Origin: Desulfovibrio sp. ZJ369
GTDB lineage: Bacteria > Desulfobacterota > Desulfovibrionia > Desulfovibrionales > Desulfovibrionaceae
DNA length: 64,000 bases
Direction of reading: 5' to 3'
NCBI RefSeq assembly: GCF_011039085.1
Contig: NZ_JAAKEI010000004.1
Span: 1 to 64,000 of the forward strand
Position 1 is the first letter of the stretch, and each line of letters starts with the position of its first letter. A model generated the notes under the pieces. It saw nothing but the letters and a program-made list of their open reading frames with translations. It made no database searches and was not told the DNA's origin. This document shows positions 7,936 through 17,044 of the stretch, piece by piece. The position numbers and the translations under genes were made by a program.

Positions 7936-8691
7936 TTAACCGAATCTGCCGGTAATGTAATCTTCGGTCTGCTTTTTGCCGGGCCGGGTGAATATCACGT
8001 CCGTGGCGTCGTGCTCTATGAGCCGTCCCATGTAGAAAAAGGCCGTGTAGTCCGAGACGCGCGCGGCCTGCTGCATGTTATGGGTGACAATGATAATGGT
8101 CAACGAGGATTTGAGCTCGTGAATGCTCTCTTCGATTTTCTGCGTGGCGATGGGATCCAGGGCGCTGGCGGGCTCGTCCATCAGCAGCACTTCCGGCTCC
8201 ACGGCCAGGGTGCGCGCAATGCACAAGCGTTGCTGCTGCCCGCCGGAAAGCCCCAGGGCCGAGGCGTTGAGCCGATCCCTGACCTCATCGAAAAGAGCGG
8301 CCCGGCGCAGTGAAGCCTCCACTTTCTCGGCGATCAGCGTTTCATCCCTCACGCCGTTGACGCGCAAGCCATAGGCCACGTTTTCATAGATGCTCTTGGG
8401 AAAGGGATTGGGCTTTTGAAAGACCATGCCCACCCGTTGACGCAGGGAAACCACATCGGTTTTGGGGCTGTTGACGTCTTCGCCGTCCAGCAGAATTTCT
8501 CCTTCCACGCGCGCGCCCGGCACCAGATCGTTCATCCGGTTCAGGCAGCGCAAAAAGGTGGACTTGCCGCAGCCGGAAGGGCCGATCAAGGCCGTGGCTT
8601 TTTGCGGCGCAAAACTCAGACTCACATCGTGCAGGGCCTTGTTCTGACCATAAAAGACACTGACGTTTTGGGCCAGCAGATTTTTCTTCAT
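7936..8691 (-). CDS. pstB: Phosphate ABC transporter ATPase PstB
   Basis: The cytoplasmic ATPase that powers high-affinity phosphate import. Of 251 residues, Walker A GPSGCGKS is at 37-44, the Q-loop (FQKPNPFP) near 91, the ABC signature LSGGQ at 148-152 and Walker B/D-loop DEPASALDP at 172-180; [15 protein letters not shown] is characteristic of PstB. Its ATG overlaps the phoR stop by one base (TAATG), indicating translational coupling. It is encoded apart from its membrane partners PstC and PstA, which lie on the opposite strand more than 4 kb away. Confidence 0.96.
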   Translation of the reverse strand: MKKNLLAQNVSVFYGQNKALHDVSLSFAPQKATALIGPSGCGKSTFLRCLNRMNDLVPGARVEGEILLDGEDVNSPKTDVVSLRQRVGMVFQKPNPFPKSIYENVAYGLRVNGVRDETLIAEKVEASLRRAALFDEVRDRLNASALGLSGGQQQRLCIARTLAVEPEVLLMDEPASALDPIATQKIEESIHELKSSLTIIIVTHNMQQAARVSDYTAFFYMGRLIEHDATDVIFTRPGKKQTEDYITGRFG

Positions 8692-10523
8692 TACGTTGCC
8701 GCTCCATCGGGATTTTTTTCGTCGTGATCCACTTCTGCCGGTGCAAGGGAGAAAACAATGGCCGTGCTGCCGTCCTGCGCCGGGCTCTCGGCGCGTATCC
8801 GGCCGTTGTGCCGTTCCACGATATGCTTGCAGATAGCCAGCCCCAGGCCGGTGGAAGCCTGGCCGCGGTGCCGCTCCACCTGGTAAAAACGCTCGAAGAC
8901 CCGCTCAAGATCTTCAGCAGGGATGCCCGGCCCGTGATCCGTAACGCGAAAGACCACTTCCGCCTGCTCCCCGCTCCCGCTCCTGCGCGCGCCAATCCGC
9001 ACGGCACTGCCTTCCGGCGCGTAACGGCAGGCGTTTTCGAGCAGGTTGCGAAAGACCTGCGTCAGATGCGGCAGGCTGGCCATGACGCGGCAATCCGAAG
9101 GTATATCTTCTTCCAGCCGCAGGTCGCGCCTTTCCAGGGCTTCCCGGCACATGCCGCGGGCCTGGGCCACGGCTTCGCGCGGGTCTGTGGGCGCGAGCTC
9201 AAGGCTGCCGTTTTTGCCCTCCAGGCGGGCCAGAGAGAGCAAATCTTCAACCATGCGCGTGAGACAGGCTCCGTTCTTGAGAATGATTTCGCCAAAACGG
9301 CGGCACTCTGGCGAGGCGTCCAGGCTGATCAATGTTTCGGCATAGCCCTGGATGGCCGTGAGCGGGGTGCGCAGCTCATGCGAGACATTGGCCGCAAAAT
9401 CCCGGCGCACGCGCTCCAGCCGCACCAGTTCCGTGATGTCGTGAAACACGGCCACGGCTCCCAGATGTCTGTCCGGCCCGGCAGGCCGCGAAAGGCAGAC
9501 GGACATGACCTGCCCGGAGGGCAGATCCAGATGCAAATGCCGCTGCACCTTTTCGCCCTGGTCGCAAGGTTTGCCGTGGGCGTCGGCGTACTCGCCTTCC
9601 GGCGCGGCCAGCATGTCGTCCACAGCCTCTTGCAGGGCGGGCGAGGGAATGACCTCCACCACCTGCGCGCCCCGCGCAGCGGCCGCTTCCGGAAAATTGC
9701 GCGCCAGGGCCCGGTTGCAGCGGCGGATGCGGCCGCGCGGGCCGAGCACCAGCACGCCGTCGCTCATGGTGTCCAGAATGCTTTCCAGCTGGGCAGTCTG
9801 ATCCGCGGCGGCGCGCATGTGCTGCTCGATATTTTCGGCCATGCGGTTGACCGCCTCGGCCAGAGGCGCAAACTCGCTGCCCGGTATGCGCCGCAGACGG
9901 CGCTGGAAGTTGCCCAGAGAAATGCCCTCCACCACGGCAATCATCCGGTTCAGGGAACGGCGCAGCGCGCCGGAGAGCAGGACGGCCAGCAAAAGGGAAA
10001 GCGCGGCCGTGAACAGGCCGATCTGGCTGAACACGCTCAGCCGGCTTTCAATCAGTCGCCGCAAGTTTTCCAGGGGGACGGAGAGGCGCAGCAGACGGCC
10101 ATCCTCAAGGCGGGTGGCGGCGTACGCCAGATCCAGATCAAGGGTCCCGCTGGGCCGGATCGCAAAGCCCTGCCCTGTGGCCAGAGCCTGCTGAATTTCA
10201 GGGCGATCCGCATGATTGTCCAGGCGAGTCACAGGCTGGGCCTCGCTGGCCGTGTCGCCCAGCACAGTGCCCCGGGCATCCAGAAGGGAAAGTCGCTCAT
10301 TCGGCATATTCAGAATGCGCGCCAGTTCCGGCAGGTTGGCCGCTTGCGGGCCCAGTTTGTCCAGAATGACCCCGGCCAGGCGCGTTTCGTAGACCAGGCG
10401 CTCCCGCGCGGCCTGCAATTGGCTGCGCTCAAGCCAGGCCTTGCCGTAAATAACGGCAATGCCGATGGAGAGCAGGGACACAAGCAGAACACTGAAAAAA
10501 ATACGGGTGCGAAAGGAAAACAT
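8691..10523 (-). CDS. phoR: Phosphate-regulon sensor histidine kinase PhoR
   Basis: This 610-residue membrane kinase is the likely partner of the adjacent PhoB. It shows TM1 (about 7-25), an extracytoplasmic sensor region, TM2 (165-187), a HAMP-like linker, a PAS domain (245-365), the dimerisation/phosphoacceptor motif [13 protein letters not shown] with His382, and an HATPase domain with N box ([11 protein letters not shown]) and G boxes ([15 protein letters not shown]). The periplasmic segment is larger than in E. coli PhoR, as in many Gram-positive and deltaproteobacterial PhoR proteins. Assignment to phosphate rests on context with phoB, pstB and phoU. Confidence 0.9.
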   Translation of the reverse strand: MFSFRTRIFFSVLLVSLLSIGIAVIYGKAWLERSQLQAARERLVYETRLAGVILDKLGPQAANLPELARILNMPNERLSLLDARGTVLGDTASEAQPVTRLDNHADRPEIQQALATGQGFAIRPSGTLDLDLAYAATRLEDGRLLRLSVPLENLRRLIESRLSVFSQIGLFTAALSLLLAVLLSGALRRSLNRMIAVVEGISLGNFQRRLRRIPGSEFAPLAEAVNRMAENIEQHMRAAADQTAQLESILDTMSDGVLVLGPRGRIRRCNRALARNFPEAAAARGAQVVEVIPSPALQEAVDDMLAAPEGEYADAHGKPCDQGEKVQRHLHLDLPSGQVMSVCLSRPAGPDRHLGAVAVFHDITELVRLERVRRDFAANVSHELRTPLTAIQGYAETLISLDASPECRRFGEIILKNGACLTRMVEDLLSLARLEGKNGSLELAPTDPREAVAQARGMCREALERRDLRLEEDIPSDCRVMASLPHLTQVFRNLLENACRYAPEGSAVRIGARRSGSGEQAEVVFRVTDHGPGIPAEDLERVFERFYQVERHRGQASTGLGLAICKHIVERHNGRIRAESPAQDGSTAIVFSLAPAEVDHDEKNPDGAAT

Positions 10524-10676
10524 GGCTTCCCCGGTTTGCTGCTGCAGGAACGCGCAACGCTTCGCGACGCGCCGACAAGTCTACCTGCTGTACATACTGA
10601 CTGCGTTCTACGTTACTGTTTTTTTCGGATGCGTCCGCACTGGCCGCCCGGCAAAGGAGGCAATGCGGAGGAGGAT

Positions 10677-11357
10677 CTAGGCCTTGATCCGGTACCCCAC
10701 GCCGCGCACTGTCTCCAGCGTGGCCGCGGCCGTGCCCAGCTTGGAGCGCAGGCGGCGCACATGCGTATCCACCGTGCGGGCGTAGCCTTCAAAAGAATAG
10801 CCCCAGACATTGTTCAGCAACTGCTCGCGGGTGCGCACCGAACCCGCATGGCGCAAGAGATCCTCCAGCAGCCGGAACTCGGTGGCCGTGAGAGCCAGTT
10901 CCGCGCCGTCCACGGTCGCCGCGTGCGCCTCGGGATTGAGCACAATGCCGTGGCGCGCAAGTCTGCCGCTGTCCGCGGCGCGGTGGCCCCGGCGCAGGAC
11001 GGCCTTGATCCGCAGCATCAGCTCCCGCACGCTGAAGGGTTTGACCACATAGTCGTCGGCCCCCAGCGTCAGGCCCACAACGCGATCCACTTCCTCGCCG
11101 CGCGCCGTGAGCATCAGTATGGGGATATCCGCCGTTTCCGCCTGGGCGCTGAGCTGACGGCAGACTTCAAAGCCGTCCAGACCGGGCAGCATCACGTCCA
11201 GAAGGATCAGAGACGGCAGCTTCTGCCGGGCCAGAGCAAGGCCGCCGGGCCCGTCTTCAGCCTCCAGCACGCCGAAGCCCTCGCGCTCCAGATTGAAACG
11301 CAAAAGCTCGCGGATGTCGGCCTCATCTTCAACCACAAGAACGGATTGTGCGCTCAT
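10677..11357 (-). CDS. phoB: Phosphate-regulon response regulator PhoB
   Basis: An OmpR/PhoB-family regulator of 226 residues. The receiver domain (1-120) has the acidic pair EDEAD, phospho-acceptor Asp54 in LLDVMLPGLDG, the conserved Thr in MLTARGEE and the Lys in DDYVVKPFS. The winged-helix DNA-binding domain covers 130-226 and ends in VRRLRSKLG...VRGVGYRI. It begins the leftward phoB-phoR-pstB-phoU block and is divergent from pstS, one of its expected targets. Confidence 0.93.
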   Translation of the reverse strand: MSAQSVLVVEDEADIRELLRFNLEREGFGVLEAEDGPGGLALARQKLPSLILLDVMLPGLDGFEVCRQLSAQAETADIPILMLTARGEEVDRVVGLTLGADDYVVKPFSVRELMLRIKAVLRRGHRAADSGRLARHGIVLNPEAHAATVDGAELALTATEFRLLEDLLRHAGSVRTREQLLNNVWGYSFEGYARTVDTHVRRLRSKLGTAAATLETVRGVGYRIKA

Positions 11358-11690
11358 ACATTTCTTCCCTTGTCACGCCGGGCAGTAAAACAGGCTTTTG
11401 CGGCAAAACAATGGTCACAATGTTACAATTTCGCGACAGGCCCGGACTGGCGCAAAGTCCGGCTCCGTCGCCCCTGGGGAGCATTTCGCCAGGCTTCACG
11501 CACTCTTCGCCTTTTCGTCGCCAATCTGTAACAAAGCCCGGTCAAAAGGGGAATGCGCGGAAGGGATTCCCCCTGCCGCAAGTCCGGAGCAGAGTACTTT
11601 TGAAAAGCCGCACGGGGCACGCTCCGCGTTTGCACGGCTGCCTGGCAGAGCATTTTTCAAGTATCCATGCTCGAAAAAAGGAGATTCACC

Positions 11691-12509
11691 ATGACTTTCG
11701 GCAAATTGCTGGCAACGGCTCTGACCGTCCTGGGGCTCAGCGCCCCGGCCCTGGCGGCGCAGGATATTGTGATCAACGGCTCCACCACGGTGCTGCCCGT
11801 GGTGCAGAAAGCCGGGGAAGCCTTCATGGCCTCGCATCCCGGCGTGAGCTTGAGCATTTCCGGCGGCGGTTCGGGCAACGGGATCAAGGCGCTGATCGAA
11901 AAACAATGCAACGTGGCCATGAGCTCGCGCGACATTAAAGAAAAGGAAGCTGCCGCGGCCGCGAAAAACAGCGTCAAGCCCGTGCGTACGGCCATTGCCG
12001 TGGACGCCATCGTGCCGGTGGTGCACCTCTCCAACCCGGTCAGCGCACTCAGCACCAGCCAGCTCAGGGACATTTTTGCCGGGAAAATCACCAACTGGAA
12101 GGAGCTGGGCGGCCAGGACGCCAGAATCGTGCCCATCTCGCGTGACACCTCCTCCGGCACCTTTGAATCCTGGGAAGAGCTGGTCATGAACAAGCAGCGC
12201 GTCACCCCGGCGGCCCTGATGCAGGCCTCCAACGGCGCTGTGGTTCAGGCCGTGTCCAACAATAAAAACGCCGTGGGCTACATCGGCCTGGGCTATCTGG
12301 GCAAATCCACCAAGGCCCTGAAGGTGGACGGCGTGGAAGCCAGCGCCGAAACCGCGATTTCCAAGCAGTGGCCCATAGCGCGCGAGCTGTACATCTTCAC
12401 GGACGGCGAGCCTGCCGGTGACGTGAAAAAGCTGGTGGACTATCTGCTGGATCCCGGCAAGGGCCAGAAGAATGTCAGGGAAGTGGGCTATGTGCCCATC
12501 TCCCGCTAG
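11691..12509 (+). CDS. pstS: Periplasmic phosphate-binding protein PstS
   Basis: The solute-binding protein of the phosphate ABC importer, 272 residues. A Sec signal peptide (about 1-21, ending APALAA) is followed by the type II binding-protein fold. Phosphate-loop motifs include NGSTTVLPV, SGGGSGNGIKAL and SRDTSSGTFESW. AAGGAG lies upstream of the chosen ATG. It starts the rightward pst block. A strong hairpin follows the gene, which would favour high pstS mRNA relative to pstC and pstA. Confidence 0.94.
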   Translation: MTFGKLLATALTVLGLSAPALAAQDIVINGSTTVLPVVQKAGEAFMASHPGVSLSISGGGSGNGIKALIEKQCNVAMSSRDIKEKEAAAAAKNSVKPVRTAIAVDAIVPVVHLSNPVSALSTSQLRDIFAGKITNWKELGGQDARIVPISRDTSSGTFESWEELVMNKQRVTPAALMQASNGAVVQAVSNNKNAVGYIGLGYLGKSTKALKVDGVEASAETAISKQWPIARELYIFTDGEPAGDVKKLVDYLLDPGKGQKNVREVGYVPISR

Positions 12510-12559
12510 GGCTGACCATCGGAAACGGTTGGAGCGCGGGCCGGATATGCGGACGGCTG

Positions 12560-12596
12560 CCTGTGCCGTGGCGGCAAGACATGCCGCCGACACAGG
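12560..12596 (+). terminator. Hairpin after pstS (attenuator or mRNA 3' stabiliser)
   Basis: CCTGTG, four bases, GGCGGCA, a five-base loop, TGCCGCC, two bases, CACAGG form a two-part stem 50 bases after the pstS stop. No T-run follows, so it is more likely a processing or stabilising hairpin or a leaky stop than a strong terminator. That would fit the higher expression usually needed for the binding protein. Confidence 0.5.
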
Positions 12597-12677
12597 GGCA
12601 AGGGCATCCGGTCCGCTGTCGGCAACGGCCCACGCTCAGATTGAGGCGGCCGCCGCGCCGGTGAACATGCCCGCCAG

Positions 12678-12702
12678 CAAACGCAGGCGAAATGTACTTT
12701 CG
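12678..12702 (+). repeat. Family E short hairpin repeat, copy 1
   Basis: CGCAGGCGAAATGTACTTTC then GCCG. It contains GGCGAAA/TTTCGCC and is matched at 23 of 24 central bases by 13967-13991. Copy 1 lies upstream of pstC, copy 2 upstream of pstA. Confidence 0.45.
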
Positions 12703-12805
12703 CCGCCAAGCGCCGGAGCAAAAGCAAGCTGCTCCAGGGCATGGCTCACCGGCCAGGCGGCAGGCCAGGCACAAAGAAAATACGTTTCTCAAGGGGGTCA
12801 TGCCC

Positions 12806-13699
12806 ATGCGCTCAGGATCGGATCTCAGGGAAAAAATCATCCGCTACGCGTTGACCGGCGTGGCCGGCAGCTCCCTCCTGGCTCTGGCGGGCATTGTGAT
12901 CTTTCTGTTCATGGAAGGTCTGCCGCTTTTCGCGCATTATTCCGTGTTTGATTTTCTTTTCGGGCGGCTCTGGTATCCCACGGAAGATCCGGGCCTGTTC
13001 GGCATCTTTCCGCTGCTTCTGGCCTCACTGGCGGTGACCGCGCTCTCCTCTCTGCTGGCCGTGCCCTTGGGCGTGCTTACGGCAGTGTACCTTACGGAAA
13101 TCGCGCACCCGACAACGCGGCGGTTCATCAAACCCTTTGTGGAGCTGCTGGCGGCCCTGCCCTCTGTGGTGCTGGGCTTTCTGGGCATGGTGATCCTGGC
13201 CCCCTGGATTCAGGAAGTCTTCAATGCCCCCACGGGCCTGAATCTGCTCAACGCCTCGCTGGTGCTGGCCCTGATGAGCGTGCCCACCATTTGCTCCATC
13301 TCGGAAGACGCGCTGTACAGCGTGCCGCGCGAACTGCGCGAAGCATCCCTGGCTTTGGGCGCAACCCGCTGGCAGACGACCCTGCGCGTGGTGATCCCGG
13401 CGGCGCTTTCCGGCATCGGCACAGCCGTGATGCTCGGCATGTCCAGAGCCATCGGGGAAACCATGGTTGTGCTGATGGCGGCCGGGGGCGCGGCGCTGAT
13501 TCCCACGTCCCTGCTGGACCCGGTGCGGCCCATGCCCGCGTCCATTGCCGCTGAAATGGCCGAAGCGCCCTTCCGCAGCGATCATTACCATGCGCTGTTC
13601 GCCATCGGCATTGTGCTTTTCTTTCTGACCCTGGCATTTAACCTGCTGGCCGGGCATATTGCCGAAAAGCACCGCCAGGCAGGATCCTCCAGCCTTTAG
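12806..13699 (+). CDS. pstC: Phosphate ABC transporter permease PstC
   Basis: An inner-membrane permease of 297 residues with six expected helices and the cytoplasmic EAA-type loop (REASLALGATRWQTTLRVVIPAAL). The segment LSRAIGETM-like (MSRAIGETMVVLMAAGG) is typical of PstC/PstA. Two ATGs six bases apart follow AAGGGGG; the second (12806) has the better spacing. It ends in TAG, whose TA and G belong to the junction of a 265-bp repeat element separating it from pstA. Confidence 0.93.
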   Translation: MRSGSDLREKIIRYALTGVAGSSLLALAGIVIFLFMEGLPLFAHYSVFDFLFGRLWYPTEDPGLFGIFPLLLASLAVTALSSLLAVPLGVLTAVYLTEIAHPTTRRFIKPFVELLAALPSVVLGFLGMVILAPWIQEVFNAPTGLNLLNASLVLALMSVPTICSISEDALYSVPRELREASLALGATRWQTTLRVVIPAALSGIGTAVMLGMSRAIGETMVVLMAAGGAALIPTSLLDPVRPMPASIAAEMAEAPFRSDHYHALFAIGIVLFFLTLAFNLLAGHIAEKHRQAGSSSL

Positions 13700-13963
13700 A
13701 GCGGTTTGCTGTTGAAAGCGGCAACCGCTCTGGCGGCCGCGGGAGCGGACGCCCGCGCCGAATGAGCGTCCAGACCGCGTTGCGGTAGCCGTTAGCAAGC
13801 TTTGCTTGCTTACGGATAGCGACAGCGGTTGCGTTGGCTGGCTGCCGCAGTAACCAGTTGCTGTCTTCATCCGTAGCTTCCTTCGTCGCAACGGCTGAAG
13901 CCTGGACGCGAAATGATGGCAGCGCCGCTTTTGAAATTGAATAATTTCAAAAGCAAAATGCTC
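13699..13963. repeat. Family A element with internal insertion (265 bp)
   Basis: TA-flanked (13697-13698, 13964-13965), tips GAGCGGTTTGC and AAAATGCTC. The outer parts match the inverted 146-bp copy at 23324-23469. About 120 bases (near 13780-13900) are extra and carry imperfect repeats around GCAAGCTTTGCTTGC. The left TA completes the TAG stop of pstC. It splits the pst operon. Confidence 0.7.
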
Positions 13964-13965
13964 TA

Positions 13966-14030
13966 GGCGCAGGCGAAATTTACTTTCGCCGTTACGCTCC
14001 GGAGCGAGCGTTTCAAAAGCAATATGATCT
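13966..14030. repeat. Decayed repeat element with family E hairpin
   Basis: Adjoins the previous element through a shared TA and ends AATATGATC before TA, a degraded form of AAAATGCTC. It holds the second copy of the family E hairpin (13967-13991). Confidence 0.45.
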
Positions 14031-14050
14031 AGACCGCAAGGGAGCCGCAC

Positions 14051-14917
14051 ATGCATGTTTTAACGTCGTCCAAAGGCCGTGGCGTGCAACAGGCAGTCAT
14101 GTTCGTCGCGCTGCGTGTGATCGCGGCCTGCAACGTGCTGGCCCTGCTGGGCGTCTGCGCCTTTCTGCTGCACAACGGCCTTCCGGCCCTGAGTTGGGAA
14201 TTGCTTACCGAGCCGCCGCGCAAAATGATGACCGAGGGCGGCATCTGGCCCTGCATTGTGGGCACGGCCATCTTGTCGCTGGGGTCCCTGGCCCTGGCCT
14301 TTCCTCTGGGCGTGGCTTCGGCCGTCTACCTGCACGAGTATGCCGGGCGCAATGGCTTTGCCCGCTTCATCCGGCTGGGCGTGAACAATCTGGCCGGCGT
14401 GCCGTCCGTGGTTTTCGGTCTGTTCGGCCTGTCTTTCTTTGTCACTTTCTGCGGCTTCGGGGTCAGCATCCTTTCCGGCGTGCTGACCCTGGCCGTGCTG
14501 ACCCTGCCGGTGATCATCGGCACAGCCGAGGAAGCCCTGCGCTCCGTGCCCGACACCTACCGGGAGGCTTCCCTGGCCCTGGGGGCCACCAAATCCCAGA
14601 CCATCGCCCGCGTGGTTCTGCCCTGCGCCCTGCCCGGCATGCTTACCGGGGCCATTTTGGGCGTGGCCCGCGCCGCGGGCGAAACAGCGGCCATCATGTT
14701 CACCGCGGCGGTCTTCTACACGCCCAAGAACCCGGATTCTATTTTCAGCGCGGTCATGGCCCTGCCCTATCACATGTATGTGCTGGCCACGGCAGGCACG
14801 GAAATAGAAACGACCCGGCCGTTGCAATACGGTACGGGCCTTGTGCTGGTCCTGCTGGTACTGGGCATGAACCTGGCCGCCGTGATCCTCCGGGATCGCC
14901 TGCAACGGCGGCGGTAG
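14051..14917 (+). CDS. pstA: Phosphate ABC transporter permease PstA
   Basis: The second permease subunit, 288 residues, six helices. The EAA loop is YREASLALGATKSQTIARVV; GVARAAGETAAIMFTAA and the C-terminal region TRPLQYGTGLVLVLLVLGMN are family features. AAGGGAG precedes the ATG. It should dimerise with PstC and dock on PstB. Separated from pstC by about 350 bp of repeat elements, it may be expressed by read-through or from its own promoter. Confidence 0.92.
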   Translation: MHVLTSSKGRGVQQAVMFVALRVIAACNVLALLGVCAFLLHNGLPALSWELLTEPPRKMMTEGGIWPCIVGTAILSLGSLALAFPLGVASAVYLHEYAGRNGFARFIRLGVNNLAGVPSVVFGLFGLSFFVTFCGFGVSILSGVLTLAVLTLPVIIGTAEEALRSVPDTYREASLALGATKSQTIARVVLPCALPGMLTGAILGVARAAGETAAIMFTAAVFYTPKNPDSIFSAVMALPYHMYVLATAGTEIETTRPLQYGTGLVLVLLVLGMNLAAVILRDRLQRRR

Positions 14918-14956
14918 GCATGTTGCCTGCCGGATGCCTTGAGGCGGCGGCCCGAC

Positions 14957-16087
14957 TCACTCCAGACTGAGAATGACCGAAAAGGCCTTGAACGCGACCT
15001 GTACCCTGTCTCCGGCGCGCAGGCGCACGCCGCTGCCCGGCTGCGCGCTTTGCAGGGCGCAGACCTGGCTGCCCTCCGGCAGGGCGGCCAGAATCTCCGC
15101 CACCATCCCGTCTTCGCGCACCCGCTCCACCAGAGCGGGGAAACTGTTTTCCGCGGCGGCGGCGCACCCGCTGCCCCGGCGATCGGGCGTGGGCGGATCC
15201 TGTTGGACCATGACCCAGGGGGCCTTGACGCTGGCGTTGACCAGCTTGCCGTCGCAAAGCGCGAGGCTGCGGCAGCTTTCATCCGTGATCAGAGCCGTGA
15301 TGCGCAAGCCCCCGGCCGTGCTCAGCACCACTTCGACCAGCAGGCCGGAACGGCGCAGAGAAACAATGCGCCCCTGAAAGACGTTTCTGGCGCTGGTTTT
15401 CATGGGCCGCTCCCTTTGCAGTTGTTCGCGCAAAAGACGTTGCGCCTCGCGCGGATCGCAGCGCACGATGCCGCCCTGGGCAGGGCCTGTTCCGCGCCCC
15501 AGAAAAATGTCCACCACCGGCAGCGGCAGGCCCTGACGCGCCAGCTCCAGAGCCCTGCTGTGGCGCAGCGCCCGCGCGCTGAGCAGGCCCTTGGGCAGTC
15601 CGCAGGCTTCGCCGCACTGTTGCAGGCAGCGGCGCACATAGCTGGCGTCACAGCGCATCAGTTCCCGGTCAGCGGGAAACAGGGCCGGATCTTCCAGTAT
15701 CCGGCGCAAGCGGCGGCTTACAGCCAGGGGCAGCGGCACTTCGCGCTGGAATTGGCCGCCCAGGCGCAGCAGGCCGTTTTCCAGATCCAGATCATGCATG
15801 CGCAGAGCGAAAATCTCCACCAGACGCAGGGCCCCATAGCGCAAAAGCATGAAGATCAGCCAGATGCGCAAACGTGGCCGCTTTTCGCGCGGGCCGCGCG
15901 CCGCCACTGCCCGCTCCCACAGCCACGTCTCCACGGCCAGCAATTCCTGCGGGCTGAGCCGTCCGTTGTCCTGCATCAGGGCCGCCGAATCGCGGCGCAA
16001 AAGGCGCTGGCGCAACCAGGCCCGATCCGCCGGGGAGAGCGTGCGCAGCAGCGCGGCCAGTTGTTCACGGGTGTCGCTTTTCTCCAT
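14957..16087 (-). CDS. tunR: TunR-type tungstate/molybdate-responsive regulator
   Basis: The 376-residue protein has an unusual architecture. Residues 1-225 resemble a tyrosine-recombinase fold (RYGALRLVEI at 83-92, RHSR at 174-177, LGRGT near 196) with no evident nucleophilic tyrosine. Two TOBE/Mop oxyanion-binding domains follow (about 229-300 and 306-376). This matches the TunR family described in sulfate-reducing bacteria, where a recombinase-like domain replaces the winged helix of ModE. It faces away from modABC across a 158-bp intergenic region that carries two near-identical 12-bp palindromes, so it probably represses modABC and perhaps itself. The alternative is a degenerate integrase fused to TOBE, but context favours TunR. 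Confidence 0.8.
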   Translation of the reverse strand: MEKSDTREQLAALLRTLSPADRAWLRQRLLRRDSAALMQDNGRLSPQELLAVETWLWERAVAARGPREKRPRLRIWLIFMLLRYGALRLVEIFALRMHDLDLENGLLRLGGQFQREVPLPLAVSRRLRRILEDPALFPADRELMRCDASYVRRCLQQCGEACGLPKGLLSARALRHSRALELARQGLPLPVVDIFLGRGTGPAQGGIVRCDPREAQRLLREQLQRERPMKTSARNVFQGRIVSLRRSGLLVEVVLSTAGGLRITALITDESCRSLALCDGKLVNASVKAPWVMVQQDPPTPDRRGSGCAAAAENSFPALVERVREDGMVAEILAALPEGSQVCALQSAQPGSGVRLRAGDRVQVAFKAFSVILSLE

Positions 16088-16139
16088 GCTTTTTCCGCCG
16101 GTTTGCCCTCATCATACAGGCAGTGCCCCTGTTTTGTAC

Positions 16140-16201
16140 AGCCTGCACGCTTTCAGCGCAAAACGTGAGCAGCTTGCACGCTGCCCGGACTGGGATAGGA
16201 T
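16140..16201 (+). promoter_or_regulatory. modABC promoter with two candidate TunR operators
   Basis: Two imperfect palindromes, AGCCTGCACGCT (16140-16151) and AGCTTGCACGCT (16171-16182), are exactly 31 bp apart, about three helical turns, so they face the same side of the DNA. The second overlaps the -35 of a plausible promoter, TTGCAC (16174-16179), 16-bp spacer, TAGGAT (16196-16201), 45 bases before the modA start. Cooperative binding by a dimeric TunR would block transcription. Regulator identity is inferred from position. Confidence 0.5.
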
Positions 16202-16245
16202 GCCGTGACATGACCACCCCAACTGCGCGCAAGGAGAAGAAGCTC

Positions 16246-16998
16246 ATGAAAACCCCGCTCATTACCCGGATTGCCCTGGCCCTGGTCTGTACGGCTCTGC
16301 TGGCCCTTCCGGCCAAAGCCTCGGAAATGACCATTTCCGGCGCCGCCAGTCTGACCAACGCCTTTACTGAGCTCAAGGGGCTGTTTGAGAAAGAGCATCC
16401 CGGCCTGACGGCGCATGTCAACTTCGCGGCCTCCAATCCCCTGCTCAAACAGATCCAGGAAGGCGCGCCGGTGGACGTTTTCGCCTCCGCGGATCAAGCC
16501 ACTATGGATAAAGCCGTGGCCTCCAGGGTGGTGGACCCTTCAACACGCAAGGATTTCGCGCGCAACGAGCTGGTGCTGATCGTGCCCGCGGGCGGCAAAA
16601 AGCCTGCGGATCTGGCTGAGCTCAAAACATTCAGGCGCATTGCCGCGGGCAATCCCGGATCCGTGCCTGCCGGGCGCTACACCCGCGAGGCCCTGACCAC
16701 GGCCGGGCTGTGGGATGTGTTGCAGCCGCAACTGATCCAGGGCGCCAGCGTGCGCCAGGTGCTGGAGTATGTGGCGCGCGGCGAAGTGGACGCGGGCTTT
16801 GTCTACGCCACGGACGCCAGGCAGCAGGCGGGCAAGGTGGATGTGGTCATGACGGTTCCGGGGCACAGGCCCGTGCTCTATCCTGTGGCCGTGGCCCTGA
16901 CCGGCAAAAATCCCCAAATGGGCCGCGCTTTTCTGGACTTTCTGCTTTCGCCGCAAGGCCAGGCCATCCTTGCCAGATACGGTTTCTCTAAACCGTAA
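16246..16998 (+). CDS. modA: Molybdate/tungstate-binding periplasmic protein ModA
   Basis: The solute-binding protein of the ABC importer, 250 residues. A signal peptide (about 1-24, ending LPAKASE) precedes the ModA fold, with oxyanion contacts GAASLTNAF and PVDVFASADQATMD, and the segment GNPGSVPAGRYTREAL. AAGGAG lies before the ATG. It is the first gene of modABC. The binding-site sequence does not let me separate molybdate from tungstate preference. Confidence 0.92.
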   Translation: MKTPLITRIALALVCTALLALPAKASEMTISGAASLTNAFTELKGLFEKEHPGLTAHVNFAASNPLLKQIQEGAPVDVFASADQATMDKAVASRVVDPSTRKDFARNELVLIVPAGGKKPADLAELKTFRRIAAGNPGSVPAGRYTREALTTAGLWDVLQPQLIQGASVRQVLEYVARGEVDAGFVYATDARQQAGKVDVVMTVPGHRPVLYPVAVALTGKNPQMGRAFLDFLLSPQGQAILARYGFSKP

Positions 16999-17044
16999 GC
17001 AAAACTCCTCGCTTTGCTTTTTCAGCGGAGAAGGCTACCGGCGC

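Noticed and set aside
11414-11434. Possible Pho box in the phoB-pstS gap (GTCACAATGTTACAATTTC)
   Set aside because: Only a loose 11-bp-periodic ACAAT repeat is seen; the match to the known CTGTCAT repeats is too weak to call.
8724-11531. Very long open frame antisense to phoR and phoB (about 935 codons)
   Set aside because: It lies entirely opposite well-supported genes, has no ribosome site and a composition (His/Gln/Gly/Ala-rich) typical of GC-rich antisense frames.
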